In this document: piece by piece, positions 8,990-16,619 of the stretch | Layout of the letters: each line of letters begins with the position of its first letter | Numbering within the stretch: position 1 is the stretch's first letter | From: Amylibacter marinus | Lineage (GTDB): Bacteria; Pseudomonadota; Alphaproteobacteria; Rhodobacterales; Rhodobacteraceae | Length of the DNA stretch: 64,000 nt | NCBI RefSeq assembly: GCF_030160015.1 | Contig: NZ_BSNN01000002.1 | Span: 992,001-1,056,000, forward strand | Reading direction: 5' to 3' | The notes under the pieces: model-generated | The model's input: the letters and a program-made list of their open reading frames with translations, nothing else | Told to the model about the DNA's origin: nothing | Database searches by the model: none | Translations under genes and position numbers: made by a program

Positions 8990-10629
8990 GGGCTCATTAG
9001 GGCGCGTGCGGCGGCGCGCGCCTCTGGGGTGATGCTATCACCGGCCAGCATACGGGCCACCTCATCTACGCGATCTTGGTCTTCCATTTTAATCACGCGT
9101 GAATGGGTAATGCCCTCGATCACGGATTTAGAAACCTGCCAGTGATGCGCACCCTTGGCGGCCACCTGTGGCGAGTGGGTCACCACTAGAACTTGGGCGT
9201 TTTTGGCAATTTCAGACAGGCGACTGCCCACCGCATCGGCGGTAGCACCGCCAACACCGCGGTCGATCTCATCAAAGATCAATGTCAGCCCCTGCGCATT
9301 GCGCGTCAGGCAAACCTTCAGCGCCAGTAAGAAGCGCGACAGTTCCCCCCCAGATGCGATCTTGTTTATCGCACCCGCGGGGGCGCCGGGGTTGGTGGCG
9401 ACCATAAAGGTGACATCATCCACCCCATCTTGGCCCGCGTCGGCATCGCTAACCTGTACCACAAATTCTGCGCGATCTAGTTTCAGCGGGGCCAGTTCAC
9501 CGTCCATGGCACGAGCCAGCTCTTGGCCGGCTTTTTGGCGCGCGAGGGTTAGAATCTTGGCCTCTTGGTCATATTCCGCCTCGGCCTCGACCAGTGCCTG
9601 ATGCAAGCGGGCAATTTCATCGCCGCCAGTTTCAATAGCGCGCAGCTTCTGTGCCAGATCCGCGCCGAATCCAGCCAAATCCGCGGGTAGTATATTGTGT
9701 TTGCGGGCCAATGCGCGAATAGCAAATAGGCGCTCTTCGGTGGCCTCTAGTTCTAGGGGATCAAAGGTCAGGGCCCGCAGGCAATCCTCTACACCGCGCT
9801 GTGCCTCGCCCAGCTCGTTTAGCGCGCGCGATAACGCATCACTGGGCGCATCAAGGCGCCCATCGGCGGCATCCAACGCGCCCTCTAACCACCGCTGAGC
9901 ATCGGTAATCTGTGCCTCGGCCCCCTGCCCGCCTAATGCATCAAAGGCACGCGCCACATCTGCGCGGATTTTTTCCGCCCCTTGCATCAAACGCCGCTTG
10001 GCATCCAGCGCCTCTTCTTCGTTTGGCTCTGGGGCCAATTTCTCTAGCTCGTCCAGTGCATGTGCTAGGAAATCTTGGTCTTTTTCGGCCTCTGCTAGGG
10101 TGGCCTGCGCCTGTTGCAGCTGTTTTGCCAATGCCGCACGTTTGCGCCAAATCGCACGGATGTCGCCTAGATCTATACCCGCGAAAGTATCCAACAACTG
10201 TCGGTGCCCCCGCGGATTTAACAGCCCACGATCGTCGTGCTGGCCATGTAATTCCACCAATGTCTCCGACAACCTGCGTAGAATTTCGCCAGAACAGCGC
10301 CGGTCGTTGATATAGCATGTTTTGCGCCCATCGCGCGCATTGGTGCGCCGTAGGATCAGCGCGCCATCGTCCTCTAGCCCAGCCTCGGACAGTATCGCAT
10401 GGGCTGGATGATCAGCCCCCAGATCAAAGCTGGCTGTTACGATCCCTTGTTTGGCGCCTGTGCGCACCAGATCTGCGCGCCCGCGCCAGCCTAAAACAAA
10501 CCCAAGGCTATCCAAAAGAATAGATTTACCGGCACCGGTTTCGCCTGTCAGCACATTCAGCCCCGCCTGGAAATCCAATTCCAGCCGATCGATCAGCAAC
10601 ATGTCCTGTATGTAAAGTTCGCGCAGCAT
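8986..10629 (-). CDS. recN: DNA repair protein RecN (SMC-like ATPase)
   Basis: 547 residues, typical RecN length. Walker A is GETGAGKS (residues 29-36). A central coiled-coil (about 155-370, rich in E, A, K and L) separates the head halves. The C-terminal signature KIASGGELSR and Walker B LIFDEIDRGVGG complete the ABC/SMC ATPase. RecN gathers DNA ends during double-strand-break repair. It is the last gene of the minus-strand run that starts with mraZ and begins 6 nt after bamD ends, so it is likely co-transcribed with ftsZ-lpxC-bamD. Its stop overlaps the convergent dehydrogenase stop by 4 nt. No LexA box is obvious upstream. Confidence 0.95.
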   Translation of the reverse strand: MLRELYIQDMLLIDRLELDFQAGLNVLTGETGAGKSILLDSLGFVLGWRGRADLVRTGAKQGIVTASFDLGADHPAHAILSEAGLEDDGALILRRTNARDGRKTCYINDRRCSGEILRRLSETLVELHGQHDDRGLLNPRGHRQLLDTFAGIDLGDIRAIWRKRAALAKQLQQAQATLAEAEKDQDFLAHALDELEKLAPEPNEEEALDAKRRLMQGAEKIRADVARAFDALGGQGAEAQITDAQRWLEGALDAADGRLDAPSDALSRALNELGEAQRGVEDCLRALTFDPLELEATEERLFAIRALARKHNILPADLAGFGADLAQKLRAIETGGDEIARLHQALVEAEAEYDQEAKILTLARQKAGQELARAMDGELAPLKLDRAEFVVQVSDADAGQDGVDDVTFMVATNPGAPAGAINKIASGGELSRFLLALKVCLTRNAQGLTLIFDEIDRGVGGATADAVGSRLSEIAKNAQVLVVTHSPQVAAKGAHHWQVSKSVIEGITHSRVIKMEDQDRVDEVARMLAGDSITPEARAAARALMSP

Positions 10630-10635
10630 TGGCGC

Positions 10636-11487
10636 CTAGAGCCACTTGCCTTGGATCACGCGCCGCCAGATGGTGGCTAACCATCGTGTGGCACGGGTAT
10701 CGCCTGCCTCGGTGGACAAGCCACGTTCGGTCAACAGCACATGACTGTCGTTAAACCAAGTAGTGTTCTGGAAATTGTGCCCCAAAATGGCACCCGCGGT
10801 TTGCGCCTCGGCCTCAAAGCCTAGGGATAGATAGGCCTCGACCAATCTGTGCAGGGCCTCGGGGGTGTGGCTGGTGGTTTGGAAATCCTCGACCACCACG
10901 CGAAAGCGATTGATCGCCGCGCCAAAATGGCCGCGCTTTAGGTAGTATCGGCCGATTTCCATCTCCTTACCTGCCAAATGATCCAATGCCAGATCGAATT
11001 TCAACAACGACGAGGTGGCGTAATCACTATCTGGATAACGTTCGATCACCGTGCGCAGGGATTGAAGTGCCTGAAATGTAACGCCCTGATCGCGGCTTAC
11101 ATTGTCGATTTGGTCATAATAGCTGAGCGCAATCAGATACTGTGCATAGGCGGCATCCTTGGATGCCGGATAAAAGTCCAGATAGCGCTGTGCATCGGTA
11201 CGGCTGAATTCATATGCACCATCCTCGTGATGTGCAAATGCGCTCATAATCAAGGCCCGTTGCGCCCATTCGGAATAGGGATATAGGCGTTCCACCTCGC
11301 CGAAATATACAGCGGCCGTATCGGCATTATTATCCGCCAGCTCTTTTTCAGCCGCTTGGAAAATTTCTTGTGGGCCTTGGGTTTGCAACTGTTCCAGAGG
11401 GGTCAATTTAGTTGATCCAGAACAAGCAGACAGCGCGATAGAGGCCGCGAGCAAAGGCCAAATAAGTTTGCCCGATTTCATGTCCAT
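10636..11487 (-). CDS. bamD: Outer membrane protein assembly factor BamD (lipoprotein)
   Basis: 283 residues from the chosen start. Signal peptide with lipobox ALSAC, followed by five TPR-like helical repeats (FQAAEKELADNNADTAAVYFGE, YSEWAQRALIMSAFAHHEDGAYEFS and so on), the BamD/YfiO architecture. BamD is the essential periplasmic lipoprotein partner of BamA in inserting beta-barrel proteins. The open frame extends upstream to 11604, but those 39 residues would precede the signal peptide. ATG 11487 has AGGGA 9 nt upstream and is preferred over ATG 11481. It lies between lpxC and recN, a conserved order in alphaproteobacteria. Confidence 0.93.
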   Translation of the reverse strand: MDMKSGKLIWPLLAASIALSACSGSTKLTPLEQLQTQGPQEIFQAAEKELADNNADTAAVYFGEVERLYPYSEWAQRALIMSAFAHHEDGAYEFSRTDAQRYLDFYPASKDAAYAQYLIALSYYDQIDNVSRDQGVTFQALQSLRTVIERYPDSDYATSSLLKFDLALDHLAGKEMEIGRYYLKRGHFGAAINRFRVVVEDFQTTSHTPEALHRLVEAYLSLGFEAEAQTAGAILGHNFQNTTWFNDSHVLLTERGLSTEAGDTRATRWLATIWRRVIQGKWL

Positions 11488-11617
11488 TAAGTCACGTCCC
11501 TGTTCTAGGCCATATTGGCGCTTGGCGTTCCTAGCATATTTTCGGGAAAGGAAAAACGGATTCAAGCAGGAAAAGCAGATTTTGTTGCAATCACAGCAAT
11601 TCATCGCCGATTAGACC

Positions 11618-12532
11618 CTAGGCGACGAAATCCAATAGGGTGATATCAGCACCCGGCAGATCATGGCTTTGGTCTGGGGTGCATTCGATCATCTCGTAGG
11701 CATCCGGCTGATCGAACAATGCGCGCAGTACCAAATTGGTAGCGCGGTGCCCCGCACGTTTACCGCGGTATTGGCCTAGAATCGGTGCACCCGCCAAGTA
11801 AAGATCACCCAAAGCATCCAGCATTTTATGGCGCACACATTCGTCGACACGGCGGAAACCATCTGGGTTCAGCACCTTATCCTGATCCACGACGATAGCG
11901 TTTTCTAAGCTACCCCCAAGGCCTAGGCCCATGGATTGCAGCGCCTCGACCTCGTGACGCGAGCAAAATGTGCGGCAATTAGAGAGTTCACGCACAAACG
12001 ATCCATTGGCCATGTTTAGGGATTTAGCCTGACGGCCAATAGCACTTTGGGCAAAATCGATTTCAAAGTCGATGTTCAGATTGTCATTGGGCGACAAAGA
12101 GACCTCGAAATCCTCGGTTTTCACAGTGACTTCCTTGAGGATGCGAATAGCGCGCACAGGTTGATCCAACGTTTGCAGACCAACGCGCAGGATTTCGGCA
12201 ACGAAGGGCGCAGAGCTGCCATCCATGATCGGCACTTCAGGGCCAGAGACCTCGATCAATGCATTGTGGATACCAGTCCCCGCTAAAGCGGCCATCAGAT
12301 GCTCGATTGTCGACAGCTCAACTCCTGCATCATTACAAACTCGGGTGCACATCTTGGTGTCATTCACCGCATCATAACGCGCAGGGATCAGATTATCGCG
12401 ATCCGTTACATCGGTGCGGCGAAACCACAGGCCATAGTTGGCAGAGGCAGGCAAAACGCGCAGGTCAATCGCCGCACCAGAATGCAGGCCAGTACCCGTA
12501 AAGAAAATTGATTTTTTCAGCGTCGTTTGCAT
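11618..12532 (-). CDS. lpxC: UDP-3-O-acyl-N-acetylglucosamine deacetylase LpxC
   Basis: 304 residues. Catalyses the committed, Zn-dependent step of lipid A synthesis. Metal ligands are visible: H78 (EHLMAAL), H235 and D239 (RHKMLDALGD); H262 (RAGHRATN) matches the catalytic histidine. The N-terminus TLKKSIFFTGTGLHSG is characteristic. It lies downstream of ftsZ across a 462-bp gap and has a plausible promoter of its own (TTGAGC/TATACA at 12567-12596), so it is probably not wholly dependent on ftsZ transcription. Confidence 0.97.
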   Translation of the reverse strand: MQTTLKKSIFFTGTGLHSGAAIDLRVLPASANYGLWFRRTDVTDRDNLIPARYDAVNDTKMCTRVCNDAGVELSTIEHLMAALAGTGIHNALIEVSGPEVPIMDGSSAPFVAEILRVGLQTLDQPVRAIRILKEVTVKTEDFEVSLSPNDNLNIDFEIDFAQSAIGRQAKSLNMANGSFVRELSNCRTFCSRHEVEALQSMGLGLGGSLENAIVVDQDKVLNPDGFRRVDECVRHKMLDALGDLYLAGAPILGQYRGKRAGHRATNLVLRALFDQPDAYEMIECTPDQSHDLPGADITLLDFVA

Positions 12533-12720
12533 GGTTTTTCCAAAAATATTTACACAACTGCCCCATTGTATAGTGTATCGAGGGCTTCTGGCTCAACTCA
12601 CGCTTTGTGACTCTCTGTAACAGATTTCCTACATGACGTGGCGTTGAAACACTAGAACAGCGGAAATCCCCCTATTTATGGCTAAAATAAGGCAGCTCTT
12701 TCAGTTAAATCGGGGGATTA
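12533..12720. other. Part of 462-bp ftsZ-lpxC intergenic region: lpxC leader and inverted repeat
   Basis: Holds the lpxC promoter and leader on the minus strand, then an 8-bp perfect inverted repeat, AATCCCCC at 12665-12672 and GGGGGATT at 12712-12719, with a 39-nt AT-rich loop. The right arm is also the purine-rich stretch directly before ATG 12721, so if transcribed on the plus strand the stem would bury that ribosome-binding site. No tRNA or known RNA family recognised. Confidence 0.4.
12567..12596 (-). promoter_or_regulatory. Probable lpxC promoter
   Basis: On the minus strand a -35 TTGAGC (12596-12591) and a -10 TATACA (12572-12567) are separated by 18 bp, giving a predicted start near 12560, about 28 nt before the lpxC ATG. 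Both boxes are good but not perfect sigma-70 matches. Inference from sequence only. Confidence 0.45.
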
Positions 12721-12879
12721 ATGCGCGAGACAAGCACATGGGGTTCATCGGAACAGCGATGGTGGAGTGAACGAGACCTTGGACAAACCCACCGACAGTG
12801 GCGGCATATCAGCCCTCACCGATACTTGGGTCCAAGCTATGTTTCACTGCTCAGATTGGATGGAAAGGGGCGTTCTTGA
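12721..12879 (+). CDS. Candidate small ORF, 52 residues, Trp/Arg-rich, unknown
   Basis: ATG 12721 to TGA 12877-12879 encodes a 52-residue basic peptide with five Trp and many Arg/His (starting MRETSTWGSSEQRWWSERD). GGGGGA lies 4 nt before the ATG, closer than ideal. It faces away from ftsZ and lpxC, which both lie on the minus strand, and runs towards the bidirectional terminator hairpin at 12949. No family recognised. Codon third positions are not clearly biased, so it may be chance. It contains the arms TTGGAC...GTCCAA (12779-12835), so the same bases could instead encode a structured RNA. Confidence 0.25.
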   Translation: MRETSTWGSSEQRWWSERDLGQTHRQWRHISPHRYLGPSYVSLLRLDGKGRS

Positions 12880-12948
12880 CGGGAAAAATGGACGACAGAG
12901 CGCCTTGTACGGGTGAACAGCTGGTCGATCTATAAGGGTAATGCGCAT

Positions 12949-12979
12949 AAAAAAAGGCGCGACCAAGCGCGCCTTTTTT
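12949..12979 (-). terminator. Bidirectional rho-independent terminator downstream of ftsZ
   Basis: GGCGCG (12956-12961) pairs with CGCGCC (12968-12973) across a 6-nt loop. The stem is extended by an A-run on the left and a T-run on the right, so U-runs follow the stem on both strands. It lies 16 nt after the ftsZ stop and should end ftsZ messages, and equally any plus-strand transcript across the 12.7-kb gap. Confidence 0.85.
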
Positions 12980-12994
12980 AACATTTTAGATACT

Positions 12995-14635
12995 TTAGTT
13001 CGCTTGGCGACGTAGAAATGCTGGAACCTCGACCTGTTCGTCTTGAGGGTCCATCTCATCATAATCGGTGCTGAACTGGGGTTCTTCGTTCAAAGCGGGT
13101 GCACTGCGGTGCTGGGCCATGAAAGAGGGCTGTTCAGCGGCTGCTGGTGCGCCTGTCATGCGTGAAATTAGCCCACCCAAAACGCCTTTTTTTTCCGGAG
13201 CCATTTGTTGACGCAAATCCGCATCGCTGACGCGGGGTTCTGCGGCGGGTCTGGCCTCGGTTTTGGGCTGCTTTTGAACAGCAGCATTTAGGCGCGCCAT
13301 TGTTTCTAGGCTGGGTGTTGCAACATTTTCCTCAACAGGGGCATAGTCCTGTGCGATAGGGGCTGGCTCTGCGGGAGCTTGATATGCTGGCGCAGGTAGG
13401 CCATCCTCTTGCAGCGGGTCTTCGATCACGGCGTGAGGCTGTGCTTCGAATTCCGGCATATCAAAGCTAGATTGCGCCACTGTGTCGTGAAACTGCGGCG
13501 GCAGTTCTGCCTCCATCGTGGGGCGTGGTTGCTGTGCTACAGGCGCAGAGGGTGCAGGTGCCGCGGCGGCAGGGGCCGGTGCTGGCTCTTCTACCTTCAG
13601 CTCTTCTACCTTTAAGGGTAGAGGTGATTTTAGGGTACGGCGCGGTACGGGAACCTCGTCTACACGTTCGACGGCATCGATGCCAGTAGCCACAACAGAG
13701 ACGCGCATATTGCCATCCAGCGTATCGTCCAGCGCAGAACCAACCAAGATATTGGCATTTGGGTCTACCTTGTCGCGGATACGGTTTGCAGCCTCATCAA
13801 CTTCGAACAATGTTAGATCATCACCACCGGTGATGTTGATCAGCACGCCGCGCGCACCATCAAGAGAGATTTCATCCAACAGCGGGTTGTTGATCGCCTG
13901 TTCAGCAGCTTGGATAGCGCGGTCTTCGCCTGCGGCTTCGCCGGTACCCATCATAGCTTTGCCCATCTCGTCCATGACAACGCGAATGTCGGCAAAATCC
14001 AGATTAATGATACCTGGGCGAACCATCAAATCGGTCACGCCTTTAACGCCTTGGTACAACACGTCATCCGCAAGACTAAAGGCCTCGGTGAACGTAGTCT
14101 TCTCGTTGGCGATGCGGAATAGGTTTTGGTTAGGGATGATGATCAGCGTATCCACAACCTTTTGCAGGGCCTCGACCCCATCATCGGCTTGGCGTGCGCG
14201 TTTGGCACCCTCGAACTGGAACGGCTTGGTTACAACGCCTACGGTTAGAATGCCCAACTCGCGTGCGGCCTGTGCGATGATCGGCGCAGCACCAGTACCT
14301 GTGCCACCACCCATACCAGCGGTAATAAAGCACATGTGGCTACCCGCCAGATGGTCAACGATCGTTTCAATGCTTTCTTCGGCGGCAATGGCGCCAACCT
14401 GTGGGCGCGCACCAGCACCCAGACCTTCGGTGGATTTTTCACCCAACTGAATCTTCACAGGGGCCTTAGAAAGCTGCAGCGCCTGCGCATCTGTGTTGGC
14501 CACCAAAAAATCGACACCTGCTAGGTTTTTGTCGATCATGTTGTTTACTGCGTTACATCCTGCGCCGCCTACACCGAATACGGTGATTTTTGGACACAAA
14601 TCTGCCACTTCTGGCATTTGGAGATTCAGAGTCAT
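12995..14635 (-). CDS. ftsZ: Cell division protein FtsZ
   Basis: 546 residues. The tubulin-like GTPase core spans about residues 10-325, with the signature loop GGGTGTG at 109-115 and the T7 synergy loop NLDFADIR around 211-218. A long Pro/Ala/Glu-rich linker (about 325-530), including a small duplication [10 protein letters not shown], leads to the C-terminal conserved peptide [11 protein letters not shown] that binds FtsA. FtsZ polymerises into the Z-ring at the division site. Unlike many dcw clusters it does not directly follow ftsA: three unrelated genes lie between. It has its own probable promoter with a GANTC methylation site and a strong terminator, so it is likely transcribed separately. 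Confidence 0.98.
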   Translation of the reverse strand: MTLNLQMPEVADLCPKITVFGVGGAGCNAVNNMIDKNLAGVDFLVANTDAQALQLSKAPVKIQLGEKSTEGLGAGARPQVGAIAAEESIETIVDHLAGSHMCFITAGMGGGTGTGAAPIIAQAARELGILTVGVVTKPFQFEGAKRARQADDGVEALQKVVDTLIIIPNQNLFRIANEKTTFTEAFSLADDVLYQGVKGVTDLMVRPGIINLDFADIRVVMDEMGKAMMGTGEAAGEDRAIQAAEQAINNPLLDEISLDGARGVLINITGGDDLTLFEVDEAANRIRDKVDPNANILVGSALDDTLDGNMRVSVVATGIDAVERVDEVPVPRRTLKSPLPLKVEELKVEEPAPAPAAAAPAPSAPVAQQPRPTMEAELPPQFHDTVAQSSFDMPEFEAQPHAVIEDPLQEDGLPAPAYQAPAEPAPIAQDYAPVEENVATPSLETMARLNAAVQKQPKTEARPAAEPRVSDADLRQQMAPEKKGVLGGLISRMTGAPAAAEQPSFMAQHRSAPALNEEPQFSTDYDEMDPQDEQVEVPAFLRRQAN

Positions 14636-14688
14636 GGGTCTGTCCGCCTGTTTCTATCTGCTGCTCTATCGCTTTTTGCGACTTATTA

Positions 14689-14724
14689 TCCACCCAGTGT
14701 AGCAAACCGATTCGCGCTCGTCAC
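14689..14724 (-). promoter_or_regulatory. Probable ftsZ promoter with internal GANTC site
   Basis: On the minus strand, -35 GTGACG (14724-14719) and -10 TACACT (14701-14696) are separated by 17 bp. GAATC (GATTC at 14709-14713 on the plus strand) lies in the spacer. GANTC is the CcrM methylation sequence, and GcrA activates promoters with methylated GANTC in Caulobacter. A GcrA-family gene is at 51600. It is the only GANTC I see in the 169-bp ftsZ upstream region. Predicted leader is about 54 nt. Confidence 0.45.
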
Positions 14725-14804
14725 GGAAAATCGTATCATTTACGGGGTTTAGAGTGATTTATTTTGACACTGGCGGATTTTGGCTGATCTGGCCTGCACG
14801 CGCC

Positions 14805-15677
14805 CTATGAAACGAATTGTGCGCGGTGCTTTTTACAGTACCCAACCAAGGCCTCGCGAAACACGCGTTGCTTTTGCGATTTCCACGCATCTGGATGGCC
14901 AACCACCCAGATGTCTAGATATTTCTGCGGCGGCAACACAGGCACCTGTACCAAGCCCTGAGTTGAACGGCCTAAAAACAATGGCAGACGCGCTACGCCA
15001 GTACCTGCGCGGGCCGCGCCTATAATAGCCACCATATCATTCAAACGCAGTCGAACCTGATTGTTTGGATAATAGGGGTGAATACCAACTGGCACATTAG
15101 GGTATTCGTCATAGACAATCCAATCCACCATCTCCTTGGGATTCCGCGCGATCCGGTGCGCCAACTGCGGGCTGGCAAAGCCAGCATTTTCTTGGCGCAA
15201 CAGACGCAGACCTTTTAGGGTATCACCGGGGTTGTTGCTGATGCGGATGGCCAAATCAGCCTCTAGACGTGTCAGATCAAGCAATTCATTGGTTGCTAGA
15301 ACCCGCAATTCAATCTGGGGATACTGGTTGATAAAACCATCTATTACTGGTGCCAGAAAATTGGCGATCAGAAGTTGAGGCGCGGTGATTGTCAATGGGC
15401 CAGAAAGTGCGGCATCTGCGCCTTGAATCTTGCGCCGCATACTGTGTTCAATTTCTTCCATTTCACCGGCATCTTTGGCGATTTTCAGTGCGGCATCGGT
15501 GGGACTGTAACCTTCGGGTAGCCGCTCGAACAATAAAACCCCCAGTATATCCTCTGCGCGTTTGATGCGGCGCGCGACAGTTGTGTAGTTCACTCCCAAT
15601 GCAGCCCCTGCACCAGCAAGCGACTGGTGCCGCACCAGCATCATTACGGTTTTCAGATCATCCCACGACACATCCAT
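14805..15677 (-). CDS. LysR-family transcriptional regulator
   Basis: 290 residues from ATG 15677. An N-terminal winged helix-turn-helix (about residues 1-65; WDDLKTVMMLVRHQSLAGAGAALGVNYTTVARRIKRAE) is followed by a LysR substrate-binding domain. The open frame reaches a TTG at 15701 and an ATG at 15695, but the family start fits 15677; no good ribosome-binding site precedes any of them, so the start is uncertain. It is divergent from the DUF1330 gene across a short region with an inverted repeat, the usual layout for a LysR regulator and its target. It lies just upstream of ftsZ, but ftsZ has its own promoter. Effector unknown. Confidence 0.9.
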   Translation of the reverse strand: MDVSWDDLKTVMMLVRHQSLAGAGAALGVNYTTVARRIKRAEDILGVLLFERLPEGYSPTDAALKIAKDAGEMEEIEHSMRRKIQGADAALSGPLTITAPQLLIANFLAPVIDGFINQYPQIELRVLATNELLDLTRLEADLAIRISNNPGDTLKGLRLLRQENAGFASPQLAHRIARNPKEMVDWIVYDEYPNVPVGIHPYYPNNQVRLRLNDMVAIIGAARAGTGVARLPLFLGRSTQGLVQVPVLPPQKYLDIWVVGHPDAWKSQKQRVFREALVGYCKKHRAQFVS

Positions 15678-15680
15678 CCA

Positions 15681-15711
15681 TGCATTTTTGCACATGATCA
15701 ATGCAAATGCA
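15681..15711. promoter_or_regulatory. Candidate LysR operator (TGCA-rich inverted repeat)
   Basis: TGCATTTTTGCA (15681-15692) and ATGCAAATGCA (15701-15711) form an imperfect inverted repeat around CATGATCA, in the divergent region between the LysR gene and the DUF1330 gene; a further TGCA follows at 15720-15723. It contains T-N11-A-like spacing typical of LysR targets. Function inferred from position. Confidence 0.35.
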
Positions 15712-15770
15712 CGCGTTTATGCACCCAAAAATCCACTTTATACCGGCTGTGCAATTGAAAGGAACCTGCA

Positions 15771-16052
15771 ATGATTTATGCCTATGCCAATCTCACTATC
15801 ACCAACCCAGAGGCCCTTAAACAGTATCAAGAGGTCTCGGTACCCGCCCTTGCGAAACACGGAGGTCTGATTGTGTCCGCAACGCGCGAGTTTACAGTGT
15901 TGGACGGCGATCCAGATATCCCTGTGGTGGCCGCATTGCTGTCCTTCCCGAACAAGCAATCAGCCGAAAACTGGGCTACGGATGAAGCCTTGTCAGATGT
16001 TCACGCCCTGCGCCGCAGTGCCGGCGCATCAAATATAATTCTACTGGGTTGA
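15771..16052 (+). CDS. DUF1330-family small protein
   Basis: 93 residues with the DUF1330 (ferredoxin-like alpha/beta-barrel) pattern: MIYAYANLTITNPEALKQY, then GGLIVSATREFTVLDG, then LLSFPNKQSAENWATDE. Members are small cytosolic dimers of unknown activity. GAAAGGAA lies just before the ATG. It is the only plus-strand gene of convincing length within the 25-kb minus-strand dcw region. It is divergent from the LysR gene and is the likely regulatory target. A bidirectional terminator follows at 16061. Confidence 0.85.
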   Translation: MIYAYANLTITNPEALKQYQEVSVPALAKHGGLIVSATREFTVLDGDPDIPVVAALLSFPNKQSAENWATDEALSDVHALRRSAGASNIILLG

Positions 16053-16060
16053 TAGATAAA

Positions 16061-16087
16061 AAACCTTCGCGTTTTGCGCGAAGGTTT
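16061..16087. terminator. Bidirectional terminator between DUF1330 and membrane hydrolase genes
   Basis: AAACCTTCGCG (16061-16071) pairs perfectly with CGCGAAGGTTT (16077-16087) around a 5-nt loop, an 11-bp stem. It lies between two converging genes ending at 16052 and 16092, and serves both. The U-run is short on each side. Confidence 0.75.
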
Positions 16088-16091
16088 GAAT

Positions 16092-16589
16092 TTACTTAGG
16101 GTGCCTTCGATCCCGCGGGCCGTTTGCCCTCGGCCAGATCAAGAGCAATGCTGTCACCCAAATCGCAATTTCTAGCAGAAATGTCCAATGCGCCATAAAA
16201 GACAGAATAAAATGGCTATGTGTGGGCTGCACGGTTACCAGCTGGTATAGTGTTCCAACCCATGGCCAGAGCCACATGATACCGCCCGCGATGGAATCCA
16301 GCAAGATATGCAGGAAAACACCGCACATAAATAACAAGCCAAGACGCAACACTTTGCGTGAAATCATCGCAAGTGTTGGCACCCCTATGATGCCGACCAT
16401 CACCCAAAACCAAGGAGCATGCACCCAATAACGGTGGTGGTGAAATGCGCGTTCATCAACCCAGTAGAACCAAGCCAAGTCAAAGTCTGGGAAAATCGCT
16501 CCCAGCACTACCACCCCCATCGCAAGGCTCGCATTCGCACCGAGCACTCGCCCCAGAACATACCCCGATGGTAAATGTGCAGTGATCAT
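16092..16589 (-). CDS. Predicted membrane-bound metal-dependent hydrolase (YdjM/DUF457-like)
   Basis: 165 residues with about four hydrophobic segments. Acidic and histidine residues typical of the YdjM-type family are present: ITAHLPSGY near the start, IFPDFDLAWF (about 32-41), FHHHRYWVHAPWF (about 49-61) and FLHILLDSIAGG (about 91-102). These are predicted inner-membrane hydrolases without a proven substrate. The gene begins 31 nt downstream of ftsA on the same strand and may be read from the dcw operon. It is part of the small non-dcw block that separates ftsA from ftsZ. Family call is moderate. Confidence 0.7.
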   Translation of the reverse strand: MITAHLPSGYVLGRVLGANASLAMGVVVLGAIFPDFDLAWFYWVDERAFHHHRYWVHAPWFWVMVGIIGVPTLAMISRKVLRLGLLFMCGVFLHILLDSIAGGIMWLWPWVGTLYQLVTVQPTHSHFILSFMAHWTFLLEIAIWVTALLLIWPRANGPRDRRHPK

Positions 16590-16619
16590 GCTCGCCTTAC
16601 TCTTAGTACAAGGGCTAAG

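Noticed and set aside
12640-12948. 6S RNA, 4.5S RNA or tmRNA in the ftsZ-lpxC gap
   Set aside because: SRP tetraloop motif, tmRNA ends and 6S closing-stem sequences not recognised; kept only as an unknown structured element.
13518-14450. 310-residue plus-strand frame opposite ftsZ
   Set aside because: Ser/Ala/Pro-rich antisense shadow of ftsZ with no domain.
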